Assembly (NCBI GenBank): GCA_019419455.1 | Contig: DXZW01000015.1 | Coordinates: forward strand, 1 to 48,002 | From: Collinsella sp. | GTDB lineage: Bacteria > Actinomycetota > Coriobacteriia > Coriobacteriales > Coriobacteriaceae | Direction: 5' to 3' | DNA: 48,002 bases | Shown: positions 41,561 through 48,002 of the stretch, piece by piece | Position numbering within the stretch: the stretch's first letter is position 1 | How the letters are laid out: the number at the start of each line of letters is the position of its first letter | Notes under the pieces: generated by a model | The model's input: only the letters and a program-made list of their open reading frames with translations | What the model was told of the DNA's origin: nothing | Databases searched by the model: none | Translations under genes and position numbers: made by a program

Positions 41561-41744
41561 TGAGGTCTAATACTTTTCCCGTGAAGTGAACGACCTTATT
41601 TGGACCCCCGAAGCATTGGCATATTTTGACCGCTATTTCCTGCGGTTTTGCAGCGCGAACCCTGCGGTTTTGCGGTCTAAAGGTGTGGATGCTCCGGGGC
41701 TTCGTTTTTACTCGTTCACTTCTCGGGAAAAGTATTAGAGCTCA
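41561..41744. mobile_element. 184-nt MITE-like element with 33-nt terminal inverted repeats
   Basis: The ends 41561-41593 and 41712-41744 are inverted copies with two mismatches (TCTAATACTTTTCCCG, then GAAGTGAACGA). Nested inside are CCCCGAAGCAT against ATGCTCCGGGG, and GACCG (41628-41632) against CGGTC (41673-41677). CTGCGGTTTTGC is repeated at 41640-41651 and 41662-41673. It has no coding capacity. Confidence 0.65.
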
Positions 41745-41905
41745 GCTGGCGGGGGTACCGCTCTGGCGTCGAAGCCCCGCGTCTTCTCTGCTTGATTGGG
41801 AAAAACAGCCTCGCTGAAGTAATTGCGAGCCCGCCCGGACGTATCTGCGGGGGTTGTCTGCACAATTCGCGGTATGATGTTGCGAAGTTTTGAAAGGAGC
41901 CGCTG

Positions 41906-42481
41906 GTGGTCACGACGACGTTTGCTTCGCCTTTGGGCGAAATCCTGCTTGCCGCTGATGGCCGCGGTTTGACGGGGCTTTGGTTTGAGGGGCAGGAGCA
42001 CTTTGGCTCTACGCTGATCAAAGAGGATGCGGAGTATGTCGTAGGTGCCGATGCGGTTTCTGGTGCCGGTGGGATGTTGTCGGTGAGTCCGGCAAATGGC
42101 GCGGCTTCTTCGGTGCTTGAGCGTTCTTGGGCTTGGCTGAATGCTTATTTTGCAGGGCAGGAACCTCGGTTTACGCCGCCGTTGCATATGATTGGCACGG
42201 CGTTTCAGCGTGAGGTTTGGTACGAGCTGCTTTCTATTCCGCGCGGCGAGGTCGCCACGTACGGCGAGATTGCCCAGCGTATTGCGGCACGTCATTGCGC
42301 GCCCGGCAATGAACACCCGATTGTGTCTCCTCGCGCCGTGGGCGCCGCGGTTGCGCGTAATCCCATTTCGATTATTGTGCCGTGCCATCGCGTGGTCGCG
42401 GCCGACGGATCGCTCAACGGATACGCCGGTGGACTGGATCGCAAGGAGTGGCTGCTGCGCCTCGAGGGTGCCTATCTATAA
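41906..42481 (+). CDS. ogt: Methylated-DNA--[protein]-cysteine S-methyltransferase
   Basis: A 191-aa suicide repair protein that takes methyl groups from O6-methylguanine onto its own cysteine. The acceptor is in SIIVPCHRVVAADGS near residue 155, preceded by the DNA-binding helix-turn-helix IPRGEVATYGEIAQRI and followed by LNGYAGGLDRKEWLLRLE. The N-terminal domain begins FASPLGEILLAADGRGLTGL. The GTG start at 41906 has AAAGGAG about 6 nt upstream. It has a slightly longer middle segment than usual (GADAVSGAGGMLSVSPANGA). It is a single-gene unit preceded by the MITE-like element. Confidence 0.95.
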   Translation: MVTTTFASPLGEILLAADGRGLTGLWFEGQEHFGSTLIKEDAEYVVGADAVSGAGGMLSVSPANGAASSVLERSWAWLNAYFAGQEPRFTPPLHMIGTAFQREVWYELLSIPRGEVATYGEIAQRIAARHCAPGNEHPIVSPRAVGAAVARNPISIIVPCHRVVAADGSLNGYAGGLDRKEWLLRLEGAYL

Positions 42482-42619
42482 GCTGCAGGCGGCCGCAACG
42501 CCCATGCGGCAAGCGCGCTCGCTGTACGGGCGTTGTTTGCAGGGCGAGATGTGAAGCCGCCCGTTCCTTAAGTCCGACTAAGCTATAACCTTGCTTTTTT
42601 AAATATGCTCATCGACCTG

Positions 42620-42657
42620 CTAAGGCAGCACTAAGGCGAGTGCGGGTGCGCTATTAT
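42620..42657 (+). promoter_or_regulatory. Likely two-component response-regulator site and -10 box
   Basis: CTAAGGC is repeated at 42620-42626 and 42631-42637, with an 11-nt period as in OmpR-type direct repeats. TATTAT at 42652-42657 could be the -10 box, 14 nt downstream. It leads straight into the histidine-kinase fragment. Confidence 0.45.
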
Positions 42658-42674
42658 CGGCGCTCACGGAGCGC

Positions 42675-43178
42675 TTGGTGTTCTTGGCACGCATGGACGA
42701 GGGCTCGGCGGGCTTTACCATGGCGTCGATCGATCTTTCGGAGGCGGTGAACAAGGCGGCGGCGCCGTTTAAGTCGGTGACGGTCTCAGGCGGTAAACGC
42801 CTGTCGACGTCGATTGCGACCGGCGTGCGGACCCATGCCGATGCCGCGGCGGTGGCGCAGGTGGTTGAGTTGCTACTGGACAACGCCACGCGCTATGCGA
42901 GCGAGGGCAGCGTGATTGAGCTGAGCCTGTGCGCCGTTTCGCACGGCAAAGGCAAGGGCGCCGCCGAGCTTGTCGTATCGAACGCCGTGGACGAGCTGCC
43001 CGAGGGCGACCTGGACCGATTGTTCGATCGCTTCTATCGTGCGGATGCGTCGCGCAGCTCCAAGACGGGTGGCTCGGGCGTGGGCCTGTCCGTGGTGCGT
43101 GCCATCGCCGAGGCCCATGGAGGCGCCGCCACCGTATCCGGTCACGGCAACCAGATCACCTTCACCGTTTGCCTTTAA
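42675..43178 (+). pseudogene. C-terminal remnant of a sensor histidine kinase
   Basis: A 167-codon frame holds the end of the dimerisation region (LVFLARMDEG) and a complete HATPase_c domain: N box ELLLDNATRYASEGS, F box DRLFDRFYRADASRSS, and G box KTGGSGVGLSVVRAIAEAHG. The sensor, membrane helices, HAMP and phospho-accepting His are missing, and no response-regulator gene is present. The frame is open back to 42624 but has no ribosome site. It seems to be the tail of a two-component operon fused by deletion to that operon's promoter. The ATPase domain itself looks intact, so production of a stray domain cannot be excluded. Confidence 0.75.
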
Positions 43179-43234
43179 AACCTGCCAAAAAGGAACAGGT
43201 TTATTTTGGCAGGTTTTATCTGGGGAAACGTCCG
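43177..43234 (+). repeat. Family C hairpin repeat
   Basis: AAAACCTGCCAAAA (43177-43190) pairs perfectly with TTTTGGCAGGTTTT (43204-43217); the loop has GGAACAGG instead of GGGACAGG. The tail ATCTGGGGAAACGTC is conserved. It overlaps the stop codon of the kinase remnant. Confidence 0.85.
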
Positions 43235-43326
43235 CAGGAGAGGGCATGGGCGGTGTGAACATATGCATCTCTACCTGCTAAAATATAGGCATCGTTATTC
43301 GGCTCCTGAGTGGAAAGGAGGCGGTC

Positions 43327-44001
43327 ATGCAGTACGAGATCGGCGGAGGGGCTTTCCCGGTTGTTACGTGCAACCTTAGCGATGGCGAATCCATGATCAC
43401 CGAAAGCGGCGCCATGGCTTGGATGACCCCCAACATGGAAATGTCTACCTCGGGCGGTGGCATCGGCAAGATGTTCTCCAAGGCTTTTTCGGGTGAGGCA
43501 TTGTTCCAAAACATTTGGACCGCGCGTGGCGATGGCATGATCGCGTTTGGCTCCTGCTTCCCCGGCCGCATCGTGCCAATCGAGATCGGTCCGGGCAAGA
43601 GCTGGATTTTGCAGAAGCGTTCGTTCCTTGCCGCGGAAAGTGGCGTCGAGTTGAGCATTCACTTTAACAAGAAGGCAAAGGCCGGCGTCTTTGGCGGCGA
43701 GGGCTTTATCATGCAGAAGCTCACGGGCTCGGGTGTTGCTTTTGCCGAGATCGACGGCGACCTGGTTGAGTACGAGCTCGCTGCTGGCCAGCAGATGATT
43801 GTGGATACCGGCAACGTGGCCGGCTTTGAGGAGACCGTGAGCATCGACGCTCAAATGGTCAAGGGCGTCAAAAACATCATGTTTGGTGGCGAGGGCGTGT
43901 TCAACACCGTGCTCACCGGTCCCGGTCGCATCTGGTTGCAGACGATGCCCATTTCCAATCTTGCGGCAGCAGTGGCCTCGATGACCAACAACAATAACTA
44001 G
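43327..44001 (+). CDS. AIM24/TIGR00266-family protein
   Basis: A 224-aa beta-strand-rich cytoplasmic protein of the AIM24 (TIGR00266) family. MQYEIGGGAFPVVTCNLSDG, ESGAMAWMTPNMEMSTS, GRIVPIEIGPGKSWILQK and GEGVFNTVLTGPGRIWLQTM are characteristic. The family is widespread, and its biochemical function is not established. The ATG has AAGGAGG 5 nt upstream, a very strong site, which suggests high expression. It stands alone, with a terminator hairpin at 44014-44049. Confidence 0.9.
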   Translation: MQYEIGGGAFPVVTCNLSDGESMITESGAMAWMTPNMEMSTSGGGIGKMFSKAFSGEALFQNIWTARGDGMIAFGSCFPGRIVPIEIGPGKSWILQKRSFLAAESGVELSIHFNKKAKAGVFGGEGFIMQKLTGSGVAFAEIDGDLVEYELAAGQQMIVDTGNVAGFEETVSIDAQMVKGVKNIMFGGEGVFNTVLTGPGRIWLQTMPISNLAAAVASMTNNNN

Positions 44002-44013
44002 TCCGCATAGGAT

Positions 44014-44049
44014 AGCGCGCGGCGGGCTTACCCTGTCGCGCGCTTTTTT
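44014..44049 (+). terminator. Intrinsic terminator after the AIM24-family gene
   Basis: AGCGCGCG (44014-44021) pairs with CGCGCGCT (44037-44044), followed by six T residues. Confidence 0.85.
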
Positions 44050-44310
44050 GCTGGCAAACGCCTCGCTTATAGAGTGTGGCTGCGCTGCTACAGCGAGCGT
44101 CGTCATCTCGTCACCCTGATAGCTTGCGGCAAGCGTGGCAATGAGGAGTGAGAATTTGAGTGCTCAGTCCCAAGGCATAATGGCGGCCATGCCAACAAGC
44201 AAAAACGAGTTGCCGGTGTCACGGAAAGGCGGGCGTCGGTCGATTCCACGTGAGACGGCTGTGCCGATCTGCACGGCCGCCCCTGCGCGTCCCGCGCTGC
44301 CCCCAAAGAG

Positions 44311-44364
44311 GTACGTTTCCCCTTATAAAACCTGCCAAAATAAACCTGTCCCTTTTTGGTAGGT
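44311..44364 (-). repeat. Family C hairpin repeat, inverted copy
   Basis: On the minus strand this reads like the copy at 23548: CCTACCAAAA, AGGGACAGG, TTTATTTTGGCAGG and the tail GGGGAAACGT. It lies 50 nt before the second ABC transporter operon. The rest of the gap 44050-44413 has no gene I can support; a 75-codon frame at 44135-44362 lacks family features and runs through this repeat. Confidence 0.85.
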
Positions 44365-44413
44365 GGGAAATGGGTAATACTAAAGAGTTATCCGACCAGA
44401 TGGGAATTAATCG

Positions 44414-45115
44414 ATGGCCTATATTGAATTCAAAGACGTCATCAAAGCATACGGCGAGGGTGACGCCCGCATTCACGCGCTCGACGGCGCGAGCTTTACC
44501 GTTGAGCGTGGCGAGCTTGCCATTATCCTGGGCGCTTCGGGTGCCGGCAAGACCACGGCGCTCAACATCTTGGGCGGCATGGACACGGCAACTTCCGGCA
44601 CCGTGACGGTGGACGGACGCGACGTGAGCTCCGCCAACGAGGCGCAGCTCGTGGAATACCGCCGCGCCGACGTGGGCTTTGTCTTCCAATTCTACAATCT
44701 GGTTCCCAACCTGACGGCCCTCGAAAACGTTGAGCTCGCAGCTCAGATCTGCCCTGATTCGCTCGATGCCGAACAGACGCTTCGCCAGGTCGGCCTGGGT
44801 GAGCGCCTCGCCAACTTTCCGGCGCAGCTTTCGGGCGGCGAGCAGCAGCGCGTGTCCATCGCCCGCGCACTGGCAAAGAACCCCAAGCTGCTTCTGTGCG
44901 ACGAGCCCACGGGTGCACTCGACTACAAAACTGGCAAGCAGATCTTGCAGCTGCTGCAGGACACTTGCCGCAAGCAAGGCATTACGGTCATCATCATCAC
45001 CCACAACTCTGCGCTGGCGCCCATGGCCGATCGCCTGATTCGCTTTAAGAATGGTCGCGTGGAGAGCGAGACGGTCCAGCAAAATCCCGTGCCTATCGAG
45101 ACGATCGAGTGGTAG
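44414..45115 (+). CDS. ABC transporter ATP-binding protein, LolD/MacB class
   Basis: A 233-aa ATPase subunit of normal length. Walker A is LGASGAGKTTALN near residue 42, the Q-loop FVFQFYNLVPNLTALENV near 92, the signature LSGGEQQRVSIARAL near 140, Walker B LLLCDEPTGALDYKT near 160, and the H-loop IIITHNSALAPMADR. This class powers FtsX-fold permeases that transmit force rather than move substrate through a channel. The ribosome site is weak (GGGA at about 11 nt). It is followed at once by its permease gene, in the same unit. Confidence 0.92.
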   Translation: MAYIEFKDVIKAYGEGDARIHALDGASFTVERGELAIILGASGAGKTTALNILGGMDTATSGTVTVDGRDVSSANEAQLVEYRRADVGFVFQFYNLVPNLTALENVELAAQICPDSLDAEQTLRQVGLGERLANFPAQLSGGEQQRVSIARALAKNPKLLLCDEPTGALDYKTGKQILQLLQDTCRKQGITVIIITHNSALAPMADRLIRFKNGRVESETVQQNPVPIETIEW

Positions 45116-45120
45116 CGCCC

Positions 45121-47886
45121 ATGGACCAGGACCGCCAAAACAGCCAGCGCCGCGACGCGCAGAACACGGAGCGCGAGCAGGATTTTACGACCTACCGCAC
45201 CGCCCAAAGCTCAAACGATATGGTGCCGACGGTTTTTCGCCGTGGCATCTACCGTACAATCCGAGGCAGTCTTAAGCGCTTCTTGTCCATCGTGGTCATC
45301 ACCGCGCTCGGTGTGAGCGTGATGTGCGGCCTCAAAGCGGGGTGCGAGGACCTGTGCGATTCGGTTGACGCTTACTTTGACCAGCAGAATGTTTATGACA
45401 TCAACGTGCAGTCGACCTATGGTCTGACCGATGACGATCTTGCTGCCATTCAAGAGGTCGATGGCGTCGAGACGGCCGAGGGCATCTACACCGAGACCGC
45501 CTACACCGCCGTGGGTACAACGCGCGAGCGCGTGGTCGTGCAGAGCCTTTCCAAAGAGAACATTGACCAACCGGTGCTAGTACGCGGCGAGCTGCCCGAG
45601 ACTTCGGGCGAAGTGGCAGTGACCTCACGTTTTTTGAAGGCTTCGGGCAAGAAAATCGGCGATACGGTGAGCTTTGCCGCCAACGATGCGAGCTCGTCGA
45701 ACCAAAGCGCCAAGGACCAGTTTGCCGATGGAGACTATACCATCACGGCCGAGGTTCTCGATCCCACCGACGTGAGCTCCGACTCGACAGTCAACGCCTT
45801 TCGCGCTGCTTCGACTGCGGACTACAAGTTCTACGTGAGCGAGGATGCCGCGACATCTTCTTCCTACTCCGCTGTCCACGTGGTCGTCGAGGGAGCCAAG
45901 AGCCTCAACTCCTATTCGGATGCCTACTCGGCAAAGATCAATGAGGTCAAGGGCAATATCGAGAAGATCCGCGAGGAGCGTGAGAAGGCGCGCGCTCAGG
46001 AGCTGACGGTCGACACACCGGCGAGCTTGGACGCGGCTGAGCGTCAGGCGAATATGGTCTTTGGGATCGAGCAGGACAACATCAATCGCATGGCCGAGGG
46101 CAGCGACGAGCGTGCGCAGGCGCAAGCCGACCTGGACCAGCGCCGCGCCGCCGCCGACCAGCAGTTTGCCGATGCCCGTGCCGAGCTCTCTGACCTGGGC
46201 GAATGCACCTGGTACATCCAGGACCGCGGCAATATCGCAAGCTACTCGAGCGTCGAGAGCGATAGTTCTTCGATCGAGGCCATCGCCACGGTGTTCCCGT
46301 TCATCTTCTTTATCGTCGCCGTGCTTATCAGCCTCACCACCGCCACCCGCATGGTCGAGGAGGAGCGCACGCTTATTGGCCTGTACAAGGCGCTCGGCTA
46401 TTCACGCGGGCGTATCCTGTCCAAATATGTGGACTACTCGCTGTGGGCGTGTCTGATCGGTGGCGTGCTCGGCAACATCATCGGCTTTGTGGGCCTGCCG
46501 CTGTTCTTGTTTACGGTGTTCGACGACATGTACTCGCTGCCCCAGATGCTACTTTCGTACGACATCGTGTCCTCGATCGTTTCGGTGGCGCTGTTTGCCG
46601 TGGGCGTGGTGGGAGCCACGATTATCGCCTGCCGCCACGAGATGGCCGAGACCCCTGCCTCGCTCATGCGCCCCAAGGCTCCGCGCGCCGGCTCGCGCAT
46701 TCTGCTCGAGCGCATCGGCTTTATCTGGCACCGCATGGGCTTTTTGAACAAGGTCGCTGCACGCAACCTGTTCCGCTACAAAAAGCGCGCCTTTATGACC
46801 ATCTTTGGCATTGCGGGCTGCACGGCGCTTGTGATTTGCGGCATGGGCATCCGTGATACGTCGGTCGCGCTGTCGCCCAAGCAGTACGGCCACATCACAC
46901 GCTACGATTTGCTGGCGGTCGCCAACCCCGATGATTTTTCGCAGACGTGCGCGGCGTTGGATGAGCGCAGTGCAGCCAAGGATTCCAACGTGACCGTGAC
47001 TTCGACGCTGCCGATTATGACAGACAACGTCACCTTTACATTTGGCGGTAAGAGCGAGACCGTGCAGCTCATCGTGATTCCCGACGACCGCACGGGTGAC
47101 TTGGGCGATTACGTGCGCCTGGAGGATGAGTCCAAAGAACCGCTCGCCCTGCGTGACGGGGATGTGTATTTGAGCAAGAGCTCTCAGCTGGTGCTGGGGA
47201 TCAAGCCGGGCGACACGGCTCACGTCCAGGATTCGTCGCTCAATGTTGCCAAGGTCAAAGTCAGCGACATTTCGCTCAACTATCTGGGCAACACGCTTTA
47301 CATGACGCAGGGCACCTATGAGCGCGCGTTCGGTCGAAGCGCGCGCCTCAACGGCATCTTTGCGCTGCTTAAGGGTTCGTCGGCCGATCAGATTGCGTTT
47401 ACCAACCGTCTTAAGAGCGATGGTTGGATTACGCTGTCGAGTACCGCCGAGCATTGGGAAAACTATGAGGCAAACTTTACGATTATCAATTCGGTCGTGG
47501 TGCTTGTGACCTTTATGGCGGCGTGCCTGTCGTTTGTGGTGGTATTTACGTTGTCTAACACCAACATCTCGGAGCGCGAACGCGAGCTGGCGACCATCAA
47601 GGTGCTGGGTTTCCGCCGTGGCGAGGTGCACCATTACGTTAACAAGGAGACGTTGATTCTTACGGCGATCGGAGCCGCGCTGGGCGTACCGCTGGGCGGT
47701 GCGCTGGCCGAGAGCTTTACGTACATCTTGCAGATGCCGTCATTGTACTTTGACGTTGAGGTCGAGTCGCTGAGCTACGTGCTTGCCGTGGTGCTTTCCT
47801 TCGGCTTTACGATCATCGTCAACCTCGCTACCAATCGCACCCTCAATAAGATCGACATGGTCGGCGCCCTCAAGAGCGCCGAGTAG
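45121..47886 (+). CDS. Large FtsX-fold ABC transporter permease
   Basis: A 921-aa membrane protein. TM1 lies near residue 50 (FLSIVVITALGVSVMCGL), followed by a long extracytoplasmic domain at about 65-375 that includes a coiled-coil-like stretch (KINEVKGNIEKIREEREKAR onward). A first FtsX helix group lies at about 385-510, with a cytoplasmic MVEEERTLIGLYKALGYSRG loop. A second extracytoplasmic domain (about 560-775) and a final three helices from INSVVVLVTFMAACLSFVVV follow. The duplicated-FtsX plan is common in Gram-positive bacteria, in peptide- or lipid-handling transporters. The ATG at 45121 is used; a GTG at 45109 overlaps the ATPase gene and is possible. The substrate is unknown. Confidence 0.88.
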   Translation: MDQDRQNSQRRDAQNTEREQDFTTYRTAQSSNDMVPTVFRRGIYRTIRGSLKRFLSIVVITALGVSVMCGLKAGCEDLCDSVDAYFDQQNVYDINVQSTYGLTDDDLAAIQEVDGVETAEGIYTETAYTAVGTTRERVVVQSLSKENIDQPVLVRGELPETSGEVAVTSRFLKASGKKIGDTVSFAANDASSSNQSAKDQFADGDYTITAEVLDPTDVSSDSTVNAFRAASTADYKFYVSEDAATSSSYSAVHVVVEGAKSLNSYSDAYSAKINEVKGNIEKIREEREKARAQELTVDTPASLDAAERQANMVFGIEQDNINRMAEGSDERAQAQADLDQRRAAADQQFADARAELSDLGECTWYIQDRGNIASYSSVESDSSSIEAIATVFPFIFFIVAVLISLTTATRMVEEERTLIGLYKALGYSRGRILSKYVDYSLWACLIGGVLGNIIGFVGLPLFLFTVFDDMYSLPQMLLSYDIVSSIVSVALFAVGVVGATIIACRHEMAETPASLMRPKAPRAGSRILLERIGFIWHRMGFLNKVAARNLFRYKKRAFMTIFGIAGCTALVICGMGIRDTSVALSPKQYGHITRYDLLAVANPDDFSQTCAALDERSAAKDSNVTVTSTLPIMTDNVTFTFGGKSETVQLIVIPDDRTGDLGDYVRLEDESKEPLALRDGDVYLSKSSQLVLGIKPGDTAHVQDSSLNVAKVKVSDISLNYLGNTLYMTQGTYERAFGRSARLNGIFALLKGSSADQIAFTNRLKSDGWITLSSTAEHWENYEANFTIINSVVVLVTFMAACLSFVVVFTLSNTNISERERELATIKVLGFRRGEVHHYVNKETLILTAIGAALGVPLGGALAESFTYILQMPSLYFDVEVESLSYVLAVVLSFGFTIIVNLATNRTLNKIDMVGALKSAE

Positions 47887-47938
47887 CCTGCCAAAAAGGG
47901 ACAGGTTTATTTTGGCAGGTTTTATCTGGGCAAACGCC
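47887..47938 (+). repeat. Family C hairpin repeat after the permease gene
   Basis: CCTGCCAAAA (47887-47896) pairs perfectly with TTTTGGCAGG (47910-47919) around AGGGACAGG and TTTA. The tail ATCTGGGCAAACG is slightly changed. It starts immediately after the stop codon and can serve as a terminator. Confidence 0.85.
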
Positions 47939-47953
47939 GGACAACCATTTGTT

Positions 47954-48000
47954 GAGGTAAGATAACGTAACCTTTTTTGCAGAGGGCGTTATCTTACCTC
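47954..48000. repeat. Inverted repeat at the window end
   Basis: GAGGTAAGATAACG (47954-47967) is perfectly inverted at 47987-48000, with a 19-nt loop containing TTTTTT. It could be a terminator, an operator or the end of a larger element cut by the window edge. Confidence 0.6.
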
Positions 48001-48002
48001 TT

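Noticed and set aside
44135..44362. A 75-codon frame before the second ABC operon
   Set aside because: No ribosome site or family features, and its 3' end runs through a family C repeat.

Overview
The window looks like a chromosomal segment of a GC-rich, fermentative gut actinobacterium of the class Coriobacteriia, most likely Collinsella or a close relative. This is an inference from the gene set: pyruvate formate-lyase, A-type flavodiiron protein, Leloir galactose genes, agmatine deiminase with its antiporter and DAHP synthase, together with strong Shine-Dalgarno sites and many short intergenic hairpin repeats. No rRNA, tRNA or CRISPR array was found.

Layout. 1-2600: a 3'-truncated IS110-family transposase, then a DUF4143 ATPase gene bracketed by 39-nt direct repeats and preceded by 33-nt tandem repeats. 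2674-6868: galT-galK (minus), divergent from a LacI-type regulator, with three copies of a likely operator between them. 6998-10221: flavodiiron protein, DeoR-type regulator and class II aldolase. 10397-14202: an accessory island with a two-gene operon (DUF262/HNH protein plus ADP-ribosylglycohydrolase) lying between two remnants of Abi_2-type abortive-infection sequence. 14662-18769: a NUDIX-Vsr fusion protein and a BceAB-like ABC transporter. 18806-22418: agmatine/putrescine antiporter and agmatine deiminase, bracketed by two 148-nt structured repeats. 22418-28697: DAHP synthase, then a MarR-controlled heterodimeric ABC exporter. 29249-33936: pyruvate formate-lyase whose glycyl-radical domain is encoded by a separate small gene, a DegV protein and the PFL activase. 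33987-41207: a beta-lactamase-like fragment, MTA/SAH nucleosidase, EngB GTPase, then the aspartate pathway (thrB and thrC on minus, aspartokinase and asd on plus). 41208-48002: repeats and a MITE-like element, Ogt, a histidine-kinase remnant, an AIM24-family protein and a second ABC transporter with a very large permease.

How the genes work together. Galactose enters glycolysis through GalK/GalT, the aldolase acts in lower sugar metabolism, and PFL with its activase makes acetyl-CoA and formate anaerobically. AguD/AguA import agmatine and deiminate it, but the later AgDI steps are not in this window. The thrB/thrC/lysC/asd group makes homoserine-derived threonine and aspartate semialdehyde.

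The least explained content is intergenic. At least three families of repeats keep a conserved core while their stems change on both sides so that pairing is retained. Family A has four clear copies of about 130-147 nt and one doubtful relative. Family B has two copies of 148 nt. Family C is a set of short hairpins with a GGGACA-type loop. Together with the split PFL, the NUDIX-Vsr fusion and the DUF262/ADP-ribosylglycohydrolase operon, these are the best candidates for undescribed biology. All identifications come from reading the sequence and recalling families; no database search was run.
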